This document shows, one piece after another, positions 8,494 to 17,658 of a stretch of DNA of 64,000 nt. The position numbers and the translations under genes are program-made. The notes beneath the pieces were generated by a model, which ran no database searches, was not told where the DNA came from, and saw only the letters and a list, made by a program, of their open reading frames with translations. Numbering within the stretch: the first letter of the stretch is position 1; every line of letters starts with the position of its first letter. This stretch comes from an uncultured Verrucomicrobiota bacterium (GTDB taxonomy: Bacteria > Verrucomicrobiota > Kiritimatiellia > CAIVKH01): positions 143,055 to 207,054 of the forward strand of contig CALMUP010000013.1 of NCBI GenBank assembly GCA_937872895.1, in the 5' to 3' direction.

Positions 8494-11400
8494 TTACGGA
8501 AGGGCCACGCGCACGCGGTAGGTGTTGAAGGCCGAAGGCGGGTTGGTGTCGATGATGGTGGTGGTTCCGACGAGTCCGGTGACGGGACCAGCAAGGAAGG
8601 ACCAGGCCGCATGGGTGTCCAGGGCGTTGTTGCGGTCGAGTCGGTATACGCGTTCGATGACCGAGGGGAAGGAGATAAGCTGGTTGGCGCTGGCGTTGAT
8701 GAAGGTGATGCGGAAGATGGAATTTGAATCGGTGGGGTCGGTGGCGGCGATCCATTCCTCGAAGTCGGTGGCGGAGTCGCCATCGGCGTCGGGACCGGGC
8801 GCGTTGGAAACCGCCGGGTTGAACCCGTACAGGATCTCCCACCAGTTGGGCATCATGTCGTTGTCGTTGTCCGTGGTGTACTCCCACAGGATGGTGCCGG
8901 GGCTGAATTCGGACGTGCCGTCGGCCTGTGACGTGGCGGTGGCGTAGATGAAGGCCCCGGTGGCGAGGTTCTGGGCGAATGAGATGTCGAATTCATTGGT
9001 GCCGCTGATCGGCAGGACGATGTTGGTGGACCCGAGGTAGACAAGGCCCTGTGCCGGATCGGTCCCGTAGAATTCGACGAGGTGATTCTGTCCCGGGGTG
9101 CTGACCAGGGTGCCGTGGATCACGGTGCTGCCGCGCCGCGCGACCGTGAGGACCGGATAATTCTGGAAATTGTTGGCGAAGCCGAAATCGGCGTCGGGCG
9201 ATGGATCGTTGGGGGTCACGCCGTCGCCATGAAGATCGATCGGTATGCCGGTGTTGGCATAGATCCGGTTGGCATGGAAGTAGTGGGGAAAGCGCGAACC
9301 GTTGAGGATGCTGGTCACGATGATGCCGGGTCCGTTGTTGAAGGCGATCACGTTGCCGCCCGCGGGATTCCCCGGGTCTCCGTACAGGTTGTTGTCGCTG
9401 GCTTCGACCAGGATGCCGGGACCCTGGTTGCCGCGGTCAGAGAGCGGGGTGATGCCCGCGCCGATGCGATTCCCCTTGAAGGTGTTGTAGTCGGTGTTGA
9501 GGGTCAGCCAGATTCCCGGCCCGCCGTTGTTGGCGATGACGTTGTTGTTGACGCTGTTGGAACGGCTGTTGTTTTCCATGCGGATACCGGCAAACCGGTT
9601 TCCGAGTCCGGCGTGACCGGCCGGGTTGATGCCGATGAGGTTGTTGACGATCTCGACGCGGTGGCTGTCGAGCAGATGGATGCCGTTGCTGTTGCCCGAA
9701 ATGAAATTGCCGTAGTTGGTCAAGGCGCCGCCGATGACGAGGTTGGTGCGGCAGAATCCGACGAAGATGCCGGAAAGCCGGTTGCTCAGGATGGTGCCGC
9801 CGGTGGCGTTGACGCCGATGCTGTTGCCGATGATGGCGACGAAGGCATTGGAGGACTGGTTCACGTAGATGCCGTGGTCCATGTTGCCCCCGATGATGTT
9901 GCGCGCGGTGGGGGTCGGGCCGCCGATGGTGGTGCTGCCGGGGGACTCCAGCCAGATGCCGTGGCCCACGTTGGATACGATCGCGCTGCCGGCGTCATTG
10001 ACCCCGATGCGGTTGTTGGCGATGACCAGGTTCGATACACCGAAGCCGAACACCTCGATGCCGTGGCGGTTGTTGCCGGACACGACGTTGTTGGTGATGG
10101 TGATGCCGCCGACCCGGTTCGTCAGGTGGATACCGCCGAACAGATTCCGCATCGTGGCCGAACTGTTGGTGCCCACGCCGATGAAGTTGTTCGCGACCGC
10201 GAGGTTGCGCGCGTTGGTGACCATCAGGCCGTAGCGCTGGTTGCCGGAGATCAGGTTGCGGCCGTGCACGCCGATGGTGATGTTGCTGCCGGCGTGGATC
10301 AGGATGCCGTTGCCGATGTTGCCGAGGATGTTGGTTCCGTTCGCCTTCGGTCCGATGTAGTTGTACTGGATGCTGATGGTGCGGCTGTTCGTGTGGTCGA
10401 TCAGGATGCCGTGATCGATGTTGCCGGAAATCAGGTTGCCGCCGGCCGGACCATCCGTCTCGCTGCCGATCTGGATGTCGGAAGCCTGGTGGATGCGCAC
10501 GCCGCTGCGCCCGTTCGCGACGCCGTTGTTGCCATCGATGTCGGCGCCGACGAAGCTGTTTGCGATCACGTTGAATCGGCTGTTGGTGCCGGAGATCTCC
10601 ACGCCATACTGCCCGTTGCCGGAAATCACGTTGCGGAAGATCAGCGAAGCGCTGCCGATGAGGTTGCCGGGCGCCGAGGCGATCTGCACGCCGTTCAGGT
10701 TGTTGCTGATGGCGAAGGTGCCGGACGGTTCCAGGCCGATGAGGTTGCCGGCGAGGAGGTTGTTGGTCGCGGTGCCGCCGGAGATGAGGATGCCATGGCC
10801 GATATTGCCGGAGATGACATTCAGCAGCAGGTTGTTGTCCGGCGTGTTTTCCAGCATGACGCCGCGTCCGTTGCTGGTGGCCCATCCGTTGCCCATGCGT
10901 TGCCCTGCGGCATTCAGGCCGATGTAATTGCCAATGATGGTGTTGAACCGGGTGAGTGCGCTGTTGGCGTAGATGCCGTACACGCCGTTGGCGGCGATGA
11001 TGTTGCGTTCGCTGGCGCTCTCGCCGCCAATCACGTTGTTCGAGGCGGCGAGCATGCGGATGCCGATCTGTCCGTTGCCGAAGGCATTGGTGCCGGTCGC
11101 GTCCACGCCGATGTAATTCCCGATGAGGTCGTTGCCGTGCGCCGTGGTCTGGTTGAGGTAGATGCCGACGTTGGTGTTGCCTCCGATGATGTTGCGCTGG
11201 GCGGCGGTGGTTCCACCGATTTGTCCATCCCGGCCCTGCCAGTGGATGCCGGTGTCGTTGAAGGCGATGAAGTTGCCCGACACCACATGTTGCGCGCCGG
11301 TGGATGTCACGTGAAGGCCCGATCCCTGGTTGTGGGTGATCGTGTTGGCGTTGGAGGCGGCGTTTCCGCCGATCGTCGCCGCGCGCGCCGGCGAGCTGAT

Positions 11401-11874
11401 GGCGATGCCATGGTCGTTGGACTGGGCGACGCAGGCGATCACCCGGTTGGAGTTGCCGAAGATGCTGATGCCGGCGCTGGAGGGCGGTTTGAATCCGGTG
11501 AACCGCAAGCCGCGCACCGTGATGTTGACGCCGTTCAGGCGCAGTCCCGCCCCGGCATCGAAGAGGTTGGTGCCGGAGAGGGTGACGATCGGCGTACCCG
11601 TGAAACCGGGCTGGCTCGCCCCGTTGATCAGCAGGTTGGTGGTCGTGACGAAGGGCAGCGCATTGGTCGGCAGGATCGTGAACGGCGATGGCACGTTGAA
11701 ACGGATCTCGTTGGGTGGTGGGCTGATGTTGGCCGCGGTGATGGCCCAGCGCAGGGTTCCGGTCGCGGAGGAATCGGCGAGGCTGGTGACCGTGAAGGTG
11801 GCGGCGCGAGCCGCTCCACCGGTCAACAGCAGCAAGCAGGCGACCACCCCCATGCGTATCGAATCCGTCTTCAT
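8494..11874 (-). CDS. Large secreted parallel beta-helix (NosD/CSLREA-type) surface protein
   Basis: 1126 residues from the ATG at 11874, preceded by a strong GGAGGT site; an upstream ATG at 11931 lacks a signal peptide directly after it. After the signal peptide comes FTVTSLADSSATGTLRWAI, the usual opening of secreted proteins with long right-handed beta-helices. Around 20 coils follow with the recurring pattern GNxIGxxxxGT...NxxNGIxIxxxxNNxIGG...RNIISGN, then a C-terminal DNDMMPNWWEILYG calcium-type repeat and a beta tail ending TYRVRVALP. Such proteins are generally adhesins or polysaccharide-interacting surface proteins. No enzyme motif was recognised. Confidence 0.85.
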   Translation of the reverse strand: MKTDSIRMGVVACLLLLTGGAARAATFTVTSLADSSATGTLRWAITAANISPPPNEIRFNVPSPFTILPTNALPFVTTTNLLINGASQPGFTGTPIVTLSGTNLFDAGAGLRLNGVNITVRGLRFTGFKPPSSAGISIFGNSNRVIACVAQSNDHGIAISSPARAATIGGNAASNANTITHNQGSGLHVTSTGAQHVVSGNFIAFNDTGIHWQGRDGQIGGTTAAQRNIIGGNTNVGIYLNQTTAHGNDLIGNYIGVDATGTNAFGNGQIGIRMLAASNNVIGGESASERNIIAANGVYGIYANSALTRFNTIIGNYIGLNAAGQRMGNGWATSNGRGVMLENTPDNNLLLNVISGNIGHGILISGGTATNNLLAGNLIGLEPSGTFAISNNLNGVQIASAPGNLIGSASLIFRNVISGNGQYGVEISGTNSRFNVIANSFVGADIDGNNGVANGRSGVRIHQASDIQIGSETDGPAGGNLISGNIDHGILIDHTNSRTISIQYNYIGPKANGTNILGNIGNGILIHAGSNITIGVHGRNLISGNQRYGLMVTNARNLAVANNFIGVGTNSSATMRNLFGGIHLTNRVGGITITNNVVSGNNRHGIEVFGFGVSNLVIANNRIGVNDAGSAIVSNVGHGIWLESPGSTTIGGPTPTARNIIGGNMDHGIYVNQSSNAFVAIIGNSIGVNATGGTILSNRLSGIFVGFCRTNLVIGGALTNYGNFISGNSNGIHLLDSHRVEIVNNLIGINPAGHAGLGNRFAGIRMENNSRSNSVNNNVIANNGGPGIWLTLNTDYNTFKGNRIGAGITPLSDRGNQGPGILVEASDNNLYGDPGNPAGGNVIAFNNGPGIIVTSILNGSRFPHYFHANRIYANTGIPIDLHGDGVTPNDPSPDADFGFANNFQNYPVLTVARRGSTVIHGTLVSTPGQNHLVEFYGTDPAQGLVYLGSTNIVLPISGTNEFDISFAQNLATGAFIYATATSQADGTSEFSPGTILWEYTTDNDNDMMPNWWEILYGFNPAVSNAPGPDADGDSATDFEEWIAATDPTDSNSIFRITFINASANQLISFPSVIERVYRLDRNNALDTHAAWSFLAGPVTGLVGTTTIIDTNPPSAFNTYRVRVALP

Positions 11875-11927
11875 CGTACACCTCCAGCTTGTATGAAGCA
11901 CGGGTACGAACTCTGAAGAATTCAGGA

Positions 11928-12698
11928 TCAACCCGTCAAGCGATCTCGGATGATCCGGGGCGTGCCCTGTGTTACCGCCACGATCACCCCTTCGACCTCG
12001 AGGAGCAGGCGACCCTCCTCGTCCACGCCGCGTACGATGCCGCGCGCCGGCGCTTCGCTACCGCAGTCGGTCACGACCACGGTTCGGTTCGCGAGGAGGT
12101 GGCGTCGCGTCAGGGCTTCCTGCCAGTCGGTGCGGGTGCGGAGTGCGAGGAGCACCCGCCAAAGGTCGCACAGCACCTCGTCGCGGCGCGGGGGATGCCG
12201 CGTGTGGGCGGCCAGCGAGGTGGCGCGGTCGCGGATCTCGCGCGGGGCGCGGCGGAGGTCGGTCGTCACATTCAGGCCGATGCCGATCAGGTCGGCGTCG
12301 CGGCGTCGAAGGCAGAGCAGGCCGGCGATCTTGCGGCCGTCCACGAACACGTCGTTGGGCCATTTGACCTGCACGCATTGCCCCGGAAGGTGGTGTGCCA
12401 CGGCCTCGGCCACGGCGAGGCCGGCGCGCAGCGGGACCTGTCCGACCGGCAGCGCGGGGTCGGCGGGCAGGACGAGGGTGATGCAGAGCGAACCGGCGTC
12501 GGACCACCAGGTGTGGGTGTGCTGGCCGCGGCCGGCGGTCTGGAGCGAGGCGGCGACGAGGGCGGGGGCCGCGAGGGTGCCGTCCTCGACGGCGCGCGAG
12601 GCGTAGTCATTGGTCGAGCGCAGGCGGGCGAAGAGGCGCACGCGCGCCGGAGCCAACCGGCTCGCGAGCCACGGGCCGCGCAGCGGATCCCGCGCCAC
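11928..12698 (-). CDS. birA: Biotin--[carboxylase] ligase
   Basis: 256 residues. Biotin protein ligase motifs are clear: STNDYA near the N-terminus, QTAGRGQHTHTW (the biotinyl-AMP loop, GRGRxGR type but diverged), VKWPNDVFVDGRKIAGLL, and a small C-terminal SH3-like domain ending in QGTPRII. The N-terminal helix-turn-helix of E. coli BirA is absent, so it should ligate but not repress. It starts 2 nt after the pyruvate carboxylase stop codon, so the two are almost certainly co-transcribed; the ligase would attach biotin to the carboxylase carrier domain. Confidence 0.93.
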   Translation of the reverse strand: MARDPLRGPWLASRLAPARVRLFARLRSTNDYASRAVEDGTLAAPALVAASLQTAGRGQHTHTWWSDAGSLCITLVLPADPALPVGQVPLRAGLAVAEAVAHHLPGQCVQVKWPNDVFVDGRKIAGLLCLRRRDADLIGIGLNVTTDLRRAPREIRDRATSLAAHTRHPPRRDEVLCDLWRVLLALRTRTDWQEALTRRHLLANRTVVVTDCGSEAPARGIVRGVDEEGRLLLEVEGVIVAVTQGTPRIIRDRLTG

Positions 12699-12700
12699 GA

Positions 12701-15700
12701 TCAGGCCTTCTTCGCCGCCTCGACGACGAGCAGCAGGTCGCGGCTGTCGACCGACGAGCCGGGCTTGACCCGGATGTCCTTCACCGTGCCGTCGATCGGG
12801 GCATACACGGCGGTCTCCATCTTCATCGCCTCGATGCTCAGCAGCTTGTCGCCCTTCTTCACCGCCTGTCCGGCCTGCACGACGAGCGCCGAGACCTTGC
12901 CCGGCATCGGCGAGGCCACCTGGCCCGGCTGGTCGGGGTCGGCCTTGACGTGGTGCACGGCGGTGCTCTTCAGCGAGCGGTCGGCGATGCGCACGCTGCG
13001 TGGCTGGCCGTTCAGTTCGAAGAACACCTCGCGCGAGCCGTCGTCGTCGGGTTCGCCGACGGTCAGGAACTTGATGATGATCGACTTGCCCGGCTCGAGG
13101 TCGGTGGTGATCTCCGTGCCCGGCTTCATGCCGAAGAAGAACACGTCGGTCGGCAGCAGGCCGGTGTTGCCGTAGGCCTTTGCGTGGTTCACGTAGTCGA
13201 GGAAGACCTTCGGGTACATCAGGTAGCAGAGCAGGTCGGTCTCGTCCGGCTCCTCCTTCATCTTCGCCGCGAGTTCCTTCTTCAGCGCCTCGAAGTCGGT
13301 CTTCGGCAGCAGTTCGCCGGGGCGTTTGGTCATGCCGGTCTTGCCGCGCAGCACGATCTTCTGGAGTTTCTTCGGCCAGCCGCCGACCGGTTGGCCGAGT
13401 TTGCCCTCAAACAGCTCGACCACCGAGGCGGGAAACGAGATGTCGCGGCTTTCGTCGAGCAGGTCGTCGGGTGTGAGGTTGTTCGCGACCATGAACAGCG
13501 CCATGTCGCCCACCACCTTGCTGGTCGGGGTCACCTTCACGATGTCGCCGAACAGCAGGTTGACCTGTTCGTAGGCCCTGGCGACCTCGGGCCAGCGCGG
13601 GCCGAGGCCCATGCTCTTCGCCTGTTCCTGCAGGTTGGTGACCTGGCCGCCGGGCATCTCGTGGCGGTACACCTCGGCGGTGCTGGCCATCATGCCCGAC
13701 TCGAACGGGTAGTAGAGGGTGCGGACCTTCTCCCAGTAGGCGGAGTAGGAGGACAGTGCATCGAGGTCGAGGCCGGTGTCGCGCGGTGTGTTGCGCAGGG
13801 CCTCGACGATCGAGTTCATGTTCACCTGGCTGGTCAGGCCGCTCATCGACGAGGCGGCCACGTCGGCGATGTGGGCGCCGGCCTCGGCGGCCTTCAGGAT
13901 GCTCGCCGCCTGCACGCCGGCGGTGTCGTGGGTGTGGAAGTGGATCGGGATGCCGATCTCCTCGCGCAGCGTCTTCACCAGCTTGTGCGCGGCGTAGGGT
14001 TTGCACAGGCCGGCCATGTCCTTGATGGCGAGGATGTGCGCGCCGGCCTTCTCCAGTTGCTTCGCCAGCTTGACGTAGTAGTCGAGGCTGTACTTGTCGC
14101 GTTTCGGGTCGAGCAGGTCGCCGGTGTAGCAGATGGCGGGTTCGCAGATCGCGCCGTTCTCGATGATCGCGTCCATGGCCGGGCGCAGGTTGGGCAGCCA
14201 GTTCAGGCAGTCGAACACGCGGAAGACATCGATGCCGTGTTCGGCCGCGCCCTTCACGAAACGCTTCACGATGTCGTCGGGGTAGTTCGTGTAGCCGACC
14301 GCGTTCCCGGAGCGCAACAGCATCTGGAACAGGATGTTCGGGACGAGGGTGCGCAGGCGGTCGAGCCGTTCGAACGGGTCCTCCTTCAGGAAGCGCATCG
14401 CGCTGTCGAAGGTGGCACCGCCCCACATCTCGAGGCTGAACAACTGGGGTGCGCGGTGGGCGACGAACGGGGCGATGCGCAACATGTCGTGGGTGCGCAC
14501 GCGGGTGGCGAGCAGCGACTGGTGGGCGTCGCGCATCGTGGTATCGGTGAGCAGCAGGCGTTTCTGCTTCAGCAGCCAGGCCGAGAACTTCTCCGGACCG
14601 AGCTCGAGCAGTTTCTGGCGCAGGCCGGCGGGCGGCGTGCCGTCGGGCGCGGGCGGGGCGGCGGGTTCGGCGAGGGCGCGCGTATCGGTGCGGCCCTTCA
14701 CCTCGGGATTGCCGTTGACCACGACCTCGCCGATGTAGGTGATCAGCTTGGTCGCGCGGTCCTTGCGTTTTGGCCAGTGGAACAGTTCCGGCGTGTCGTC
14801 GATGAAGGTGGTGATGACCTCGCCCCGCTGGAAGGTCGGGTGCAGGATCAGGTTGTTGATGAACGGGATGTTGGTGCGCACGCCGCGGATGCGGAATTCG
14901 CTCAGGGCGCGGTCCATGCGCTGGATGGCCTGGCCGAAGGTGCCGCCCCACGCGGTCACCTTGACCAGCAGGGAGTCGTAGTACGGGGTGATCACCGCGC
15001 CGCTGTAGGCGGTGCCGCCGTCGAGGCGCACGCCGAAGCCCGCGGTGGAGCGGTAGGTGGCGATGCGTCCGTAGTCGGGGATGAAGCGGTTCTCGGGGTC
15101 CTCGGTGGTGATGCGGCTCTGGATGGCGAAGCCGCGGGTCTGGATCTGGTCCTGCGGCGGGATGGCCAGTTCCGGGTCATCGAAGCCGATGCCCTGCGCG
15201 AGCAGGATCTGCGAGCGTACGATGTCGATGCCGGTGACCATCTCGGTCACGGTGTGCTCGACCTGCACGCGCGGGTTCACCTCGATGAAGTAGAACTCGC
15301 CGGTGTCGGCGTTCACCAGGAACTCCACCGTGCCGGCGCAGAGGTAGTCCACCGCGCCGACCAGTTTCACGGCGGCCTCGCACAGGCCGCGTCGCACGGC
15401 CGGGTCGAGGTTCGGGGCGGGGGCGATCTCGACGACCTTCTGGTGGCGGCGCTGCACCGAGCAGTCGCGCTCCCACAGGTGGCGCACGTTGCCGCGTCCG
15501 TCGCCGAGCACCTGCACCTCGATGTGGCGGGCGCGTTGGATGTAGCGCTCGAGGAACACGGCGGGGTTGCCGAACGCGCCGCCGGCCTCGCGCATCGCCT
15601 CCTCGAGTTTCGGCTCGAGGTCCTCGGGTTTCTCCACCACGCGCATGCCGCGGCCGCCGCCGCCGAAGCTCGCCTTCAGGATCAGCGGGTAGCCGACCTT

Positions 15701-16156
15701 TTCGGCGGCCTTCTTCAGTGCCGGGCCGGGGGTGACCGGTTGGTCGGTGCCGGGCACGGTGGGGACCTTGGTCTGCAGGGCGATGCGTTTCGCGGCGAGC
15801 TTGTCGCCGAAGGTCGCGAGCATCTCCGGGGTCGGTCCGATGAACAGGATGCCGGCGTCGCGGCAGGCTTTCGCGAAGTCGGCGTTCTCGGAGAGGAAGC
15901 CGTAGCCGGGGTGGATGGCATCGACGCCGACCCGTTTGGCCAGCGCGATGATGCCGGGGATGTCGAGGTAGGCGGCGACGGGGCCCTTGCCTTCGCCGAT
16001 CAGGTAGGCCTCGTCGGCCTTGAACCGGTGCAGGGCGAACCGGTCCTCCTGGCTGTAGATGGCCACGGTGTTGAGGCCCATTTCCGCGGCCGCGCGGAAC
16101 ACGCGGATGGCGATTTCACTCCGGTTGGCAACGAGCAGTTTCTTGATCGGTTTCAT
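12701..16156 (-). CDS. pyc: Pyruvate carboxylase, single-chain
   Basis: 1151 residues. Start chosen at MKPIKKLLVANRSEIAIRVF (16156), preceded by AGGAG; a GTG 37 codons upstream gives a poor N-terminus. Order: biotin carboxylase with ATP-grasp (ASFGGGGRGMRVV; HIEVQVLGDG), carboxyltransferase (LLTDTTMRDAHQSLLATRVR, EMWGGATFD), a PYC/OADA conserved domain, and a C-terminal biotinyl domain with the acceptor Lys1112 in EAMKMET. It carboxylates pyruvate to oxaloacetate with ATP and bicarbonate, an anaplerotic and gluconeogenic step in the cytoplasm. Full length for the family. Followed at once by birA. Confidence 0.97.
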   Translation of the reverse strand: MKPIKKLLVANRSEIAIRVFRAAAEMGLNTVAIYSQEDRFALHRFKADEAYLIGEGKGPVAAYLDIPGIIALAKRVGVDAIHPGYGFLSENADFAKACRDAGILFIGPTPEMLATFGDKLAAKRIALQTKVPTVPGTDQPVTPGPALKKAAEKVGYPLILKASFGGGGRGMRVVEKPEDLEPKLEEAMREAGGAFGNPAVFLERYIQRARHIEVQVLGDGRGNVRHLWERDCSVQRRHQKVVEIAPAPNLDPAVRRGLCEAAVKLVGAVDYLCAGTVEFLVNADTGEFYFIEVNPRVQVEHTVTEMVTGIDIVRSQILLAQGIGFDDPELAIPPQDQIQTRGFAIQSRITTEDPENRFIPDYGRIATYRSTAGFGVRLDGGTAYSGAVITPYYDSLLVKVTAWGGTFGQAIQRMDRALSEFRIRGVRTNIPFINNLILHPTFQRGEVITTFIDDTPELFHWPKRKDRATKLITYIGEVVVNGNPEVKGRTDTRALAEPAAPPAPDGTPPAGLRQKLLELGPEKFSAWLLKQKRLLLTDTTMRDAHQSLLATRVRTHDMLRIAPFVAHRAPQLFSLEMWGGATFDSAMRFLKEDPFERLDRLRTLVPNILFQMLLRSGNAVGYTNYPDDIVKRFVKGAAEHGIDVFRVFDCLNWLPNLRPAMDAIIENGAICEPAICYTGDLLDPKRDKYSLDYYVKLAKQLEKAGAHILAIKDMAGLCKPYAAHKLVKTLREEIGIPIHFHTHDTAGVQAASILKAAEAGAHIADVAASSMSGLTSQVNMNSIVEALRNTPRDTGLDLDALSSYSAYWEKVRTLYYPFESGMMASTAEVYRHEMPGGQVTNLQEQAKSMGLGPRWPEVARAYEQVNLLFGDIVKVTPTSKVVGDMALFMVANNLTPDDLLDESRDISFPASVVELFEGKLGQPVGGWPKKLQKIVLRGKTGMTKRPGELLPKTDFEALKKELAAKMKEEPDETDLLCYLMYPKVFLDYVNHAKAYGNTGLLPTDVFFFGMKPGTEITTDLEPGKSIIIKFLTVGEPDDDGSREVFFELNGQPRSVRIADRSLKSTAVHHVKADPDQPGQVASPMPGKVSALVVQAGQAVKKGDKLLSIEAMKMETAVYAPIDGTVKDIRVKPGSSVDSRDLLLVVEAAKKA

Positions 16157-16339
16157 AGCGCTCCTGATAGAGTTCAACGTCCCGTGCATGTCGGCGCGTG
16201 CAACAAGGTGACGCAACCGGTTCCCATCATGACAGGTGGGGCATGACGGGAAAAGCTCGAAAGGCACAGCTCGAAAGGGACGGGAAACGGATCCGTTCGG
16301 CCTTGACCTGCGCTGGCGAAGCGGGGGGGGGCGCGAGGA

Positions 16340-16909
16340 CTACCGCACCGGGATCATGACCTCGTTGCGGCGCAGGAACCACGGGGTGAACGGTGGATTG
16401 TAGCGGGCCCAGACGGCATCGCCGGCCGGTTCGAGTCCCTGCGCCGCCATCCAGGCGCGCAGCATGGACTCGTGTTCTACATAACGCTTATCGCTCCAGA
16501 AACCCGAGTACCGCACCACGGCCATGCGGCGTGCGGGGATCTCCTGCAACCGCACGGAGGGATTTTCGGGTTCCGGCCAGCCTTCCCGCTTCGCGTCCGC
16601 CGGCATGACGAAGGCCACCGCCCATTGCTGGCCGGTGGGCGACTGGAAAACCGGGGCGGTCATGGGGATTTCGTGACGGGTCCGGTTTTCGCCGGAGATG
16701 TAGTTAAACAGGGGGTCGAAGCCGCGGTTTCCGGCCGAGGCGCGGTCGCCTTCCACGAGGGTCTCCGCGAGGATCATGGCCGCGTAATCGCGGACCTCGA
16801 ACCGTCCGTCGCGCGAGACCAGCGAGTACACCGCTTCCTCCACCGCACCGGCTTGACGAACGAGTCCCATCACCAGCAGGGCCCCCAGGATCCATGATCG
16901 TTTCTTCAT
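16340..16909 (-). CDS. SOUL-family haem-binding-like protein, exported
   Basis: 189 residues from the ATG at 16909, the last in-frame ATG before a signal peptide (MKKRSWILGALLVMGLVRQAGA). SOUL/HEBP features are visible: VEEAVYSLVSRDGRFEVRDYAAMILAET at the N-terminus, GFDPLFNYISGEN, IPMTAPVF, and PARRMAVVRYSGFWSD. Characterised members bind haem or related tetrapyrroles; the ligand here is inferred only. An upstream 56-codon extension is rejected because it has no signal-like character. The gene diverges from the SpoIIAA-like gene. Confidence 0.88.
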   Translation of the reverse strand: MKKRSWILGALLVMGLVRQAGAVEEAVYSLVSRDGRFEVRDYAAMILAETLVEGDRASAGNRGFDPLFNYISGENRTRHEIPMTAPVFQSPTGQQWAVAFVMPADAKREGWPEPENPSVRLQEIPARRMAVVRYSGFWSDKRYVEHESMLRAWMAAQGLEPAGDAVWARYNPPFTPWFLRRNEVMIPVR

Positions 16910-17154
16910 GCCGGAAGCTACCATACTCCTTCGCGGGATTCCAATCGCCACCAGCGCGGAACATGCGGAAAACGGAATACGGAAAATGGAAAAAGAAATA
17001 CGCGGAAGCGTGTGGTCGCATGACTGGCGCCGCTCCTGCGTTGATTCCGGTGCGTCCTGTTTTTGCCGGGTCGGCATTGCCGGTTGGGGCGGGTGTTGGT
17101 ATGTTTCCGTCCAACGGAACGGCGGTTGGGCGCGGTGTGCGCCGGGAGGTAGGC

Positions 17155-17538
17155 ATGTCCCTGGGAATCAAGGTGTATCATGTGCAGGATTTCATCCGGA
17201 AAAACGAGTCGGGGGTTATTGACGGCCCCCGGTCCTTCGAGCTGGTGCGGGAGGTCGCCACGGCGGCCTCGTTTCACATCGACAGCAACCTCCTGATCGA
17301 TCTGCGGGACACCACGCTCACCATCGGCAGCTTCGAGCACATGGGCCAGCTCACCCAGGAATTCATCCGGTTGATGCCCTCGTTCTCGAACAAGATCGCG
17401 GTGCTCACGCCCGACGATCCGGAGCGGATCAAGGTGGGTGCCAAGCTGGAGCTCTGCATGCGGCTGAAGGGCATCCGGTACAGCATGTTCACCGAGTACG
17501 AGAAAGCCATCGACTGGCTCTCCAGCATCAAATCGTAA
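17155..17538 (+). CDS. SpoIIAA/STAS-like small cytoplasmic protein
   Basis: 127 residues from the ATG at 17155, which has GGGAGGTAGGC just upstream; the longer in-frame extension back to 16894 overlaps the divergent SOUL promoter region and is not protein-like. Alternating beta-strand and helix with HIDSNLLIDLRDTTLTIGSFEHM, IAVLTPDDPERIK and a C-terminal FTEYEKAIDWL resemble SpoIIAA-like STAS-fold proteins. That fold is used in lipid binding or anti-sigma signalling, but no partner is encoded here, so the role is unknown. Confidence 0.7.
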   Translation: MSLGIKVYHVQDFIRKNESGVIDGPRSFELVREVATAASFHIDSNLLIDLRDTTLTIGSFEHMGQLTQEFIRLMPSFSNKIAVLTPDDPERIKVGAKLELCMRLKGIRYSMFTEYEKAIDWLSSIKS

Positions 17539-17599
17539 TCCGGGCGGTCGCATCCGCCCCCCCTCGTCGTCCTCAACGAAGGCCGCTGGCCATGACATG

Positions 17600-17646
17600 T
17601 TCCAGGCATGGGAAAAGCGGGTCGCCGTTTTGTCCAATGCCTGGAA
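17600..17646. terminator. Long hairpin between convergent genes, likely bidirectional terminator
   Basis: TTCCAGGCATGGGA (17600-17613) pairs with TCCAATGCCTGGAA (17633-17646), 13 of 14 positions matching. AAAA and TTTT tracts lie in the inner arms (17614-17617 and 17628-17631). It sits between the ends of the SpoIIAA-like gene (+) and the VWA gene (-), where a two-way terminator would be expected. It may also be a member of a dispersed palindromic repeat family. Confidence 0.55.
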
Positions 17647-17658
17647 AAGCGATGCGGG

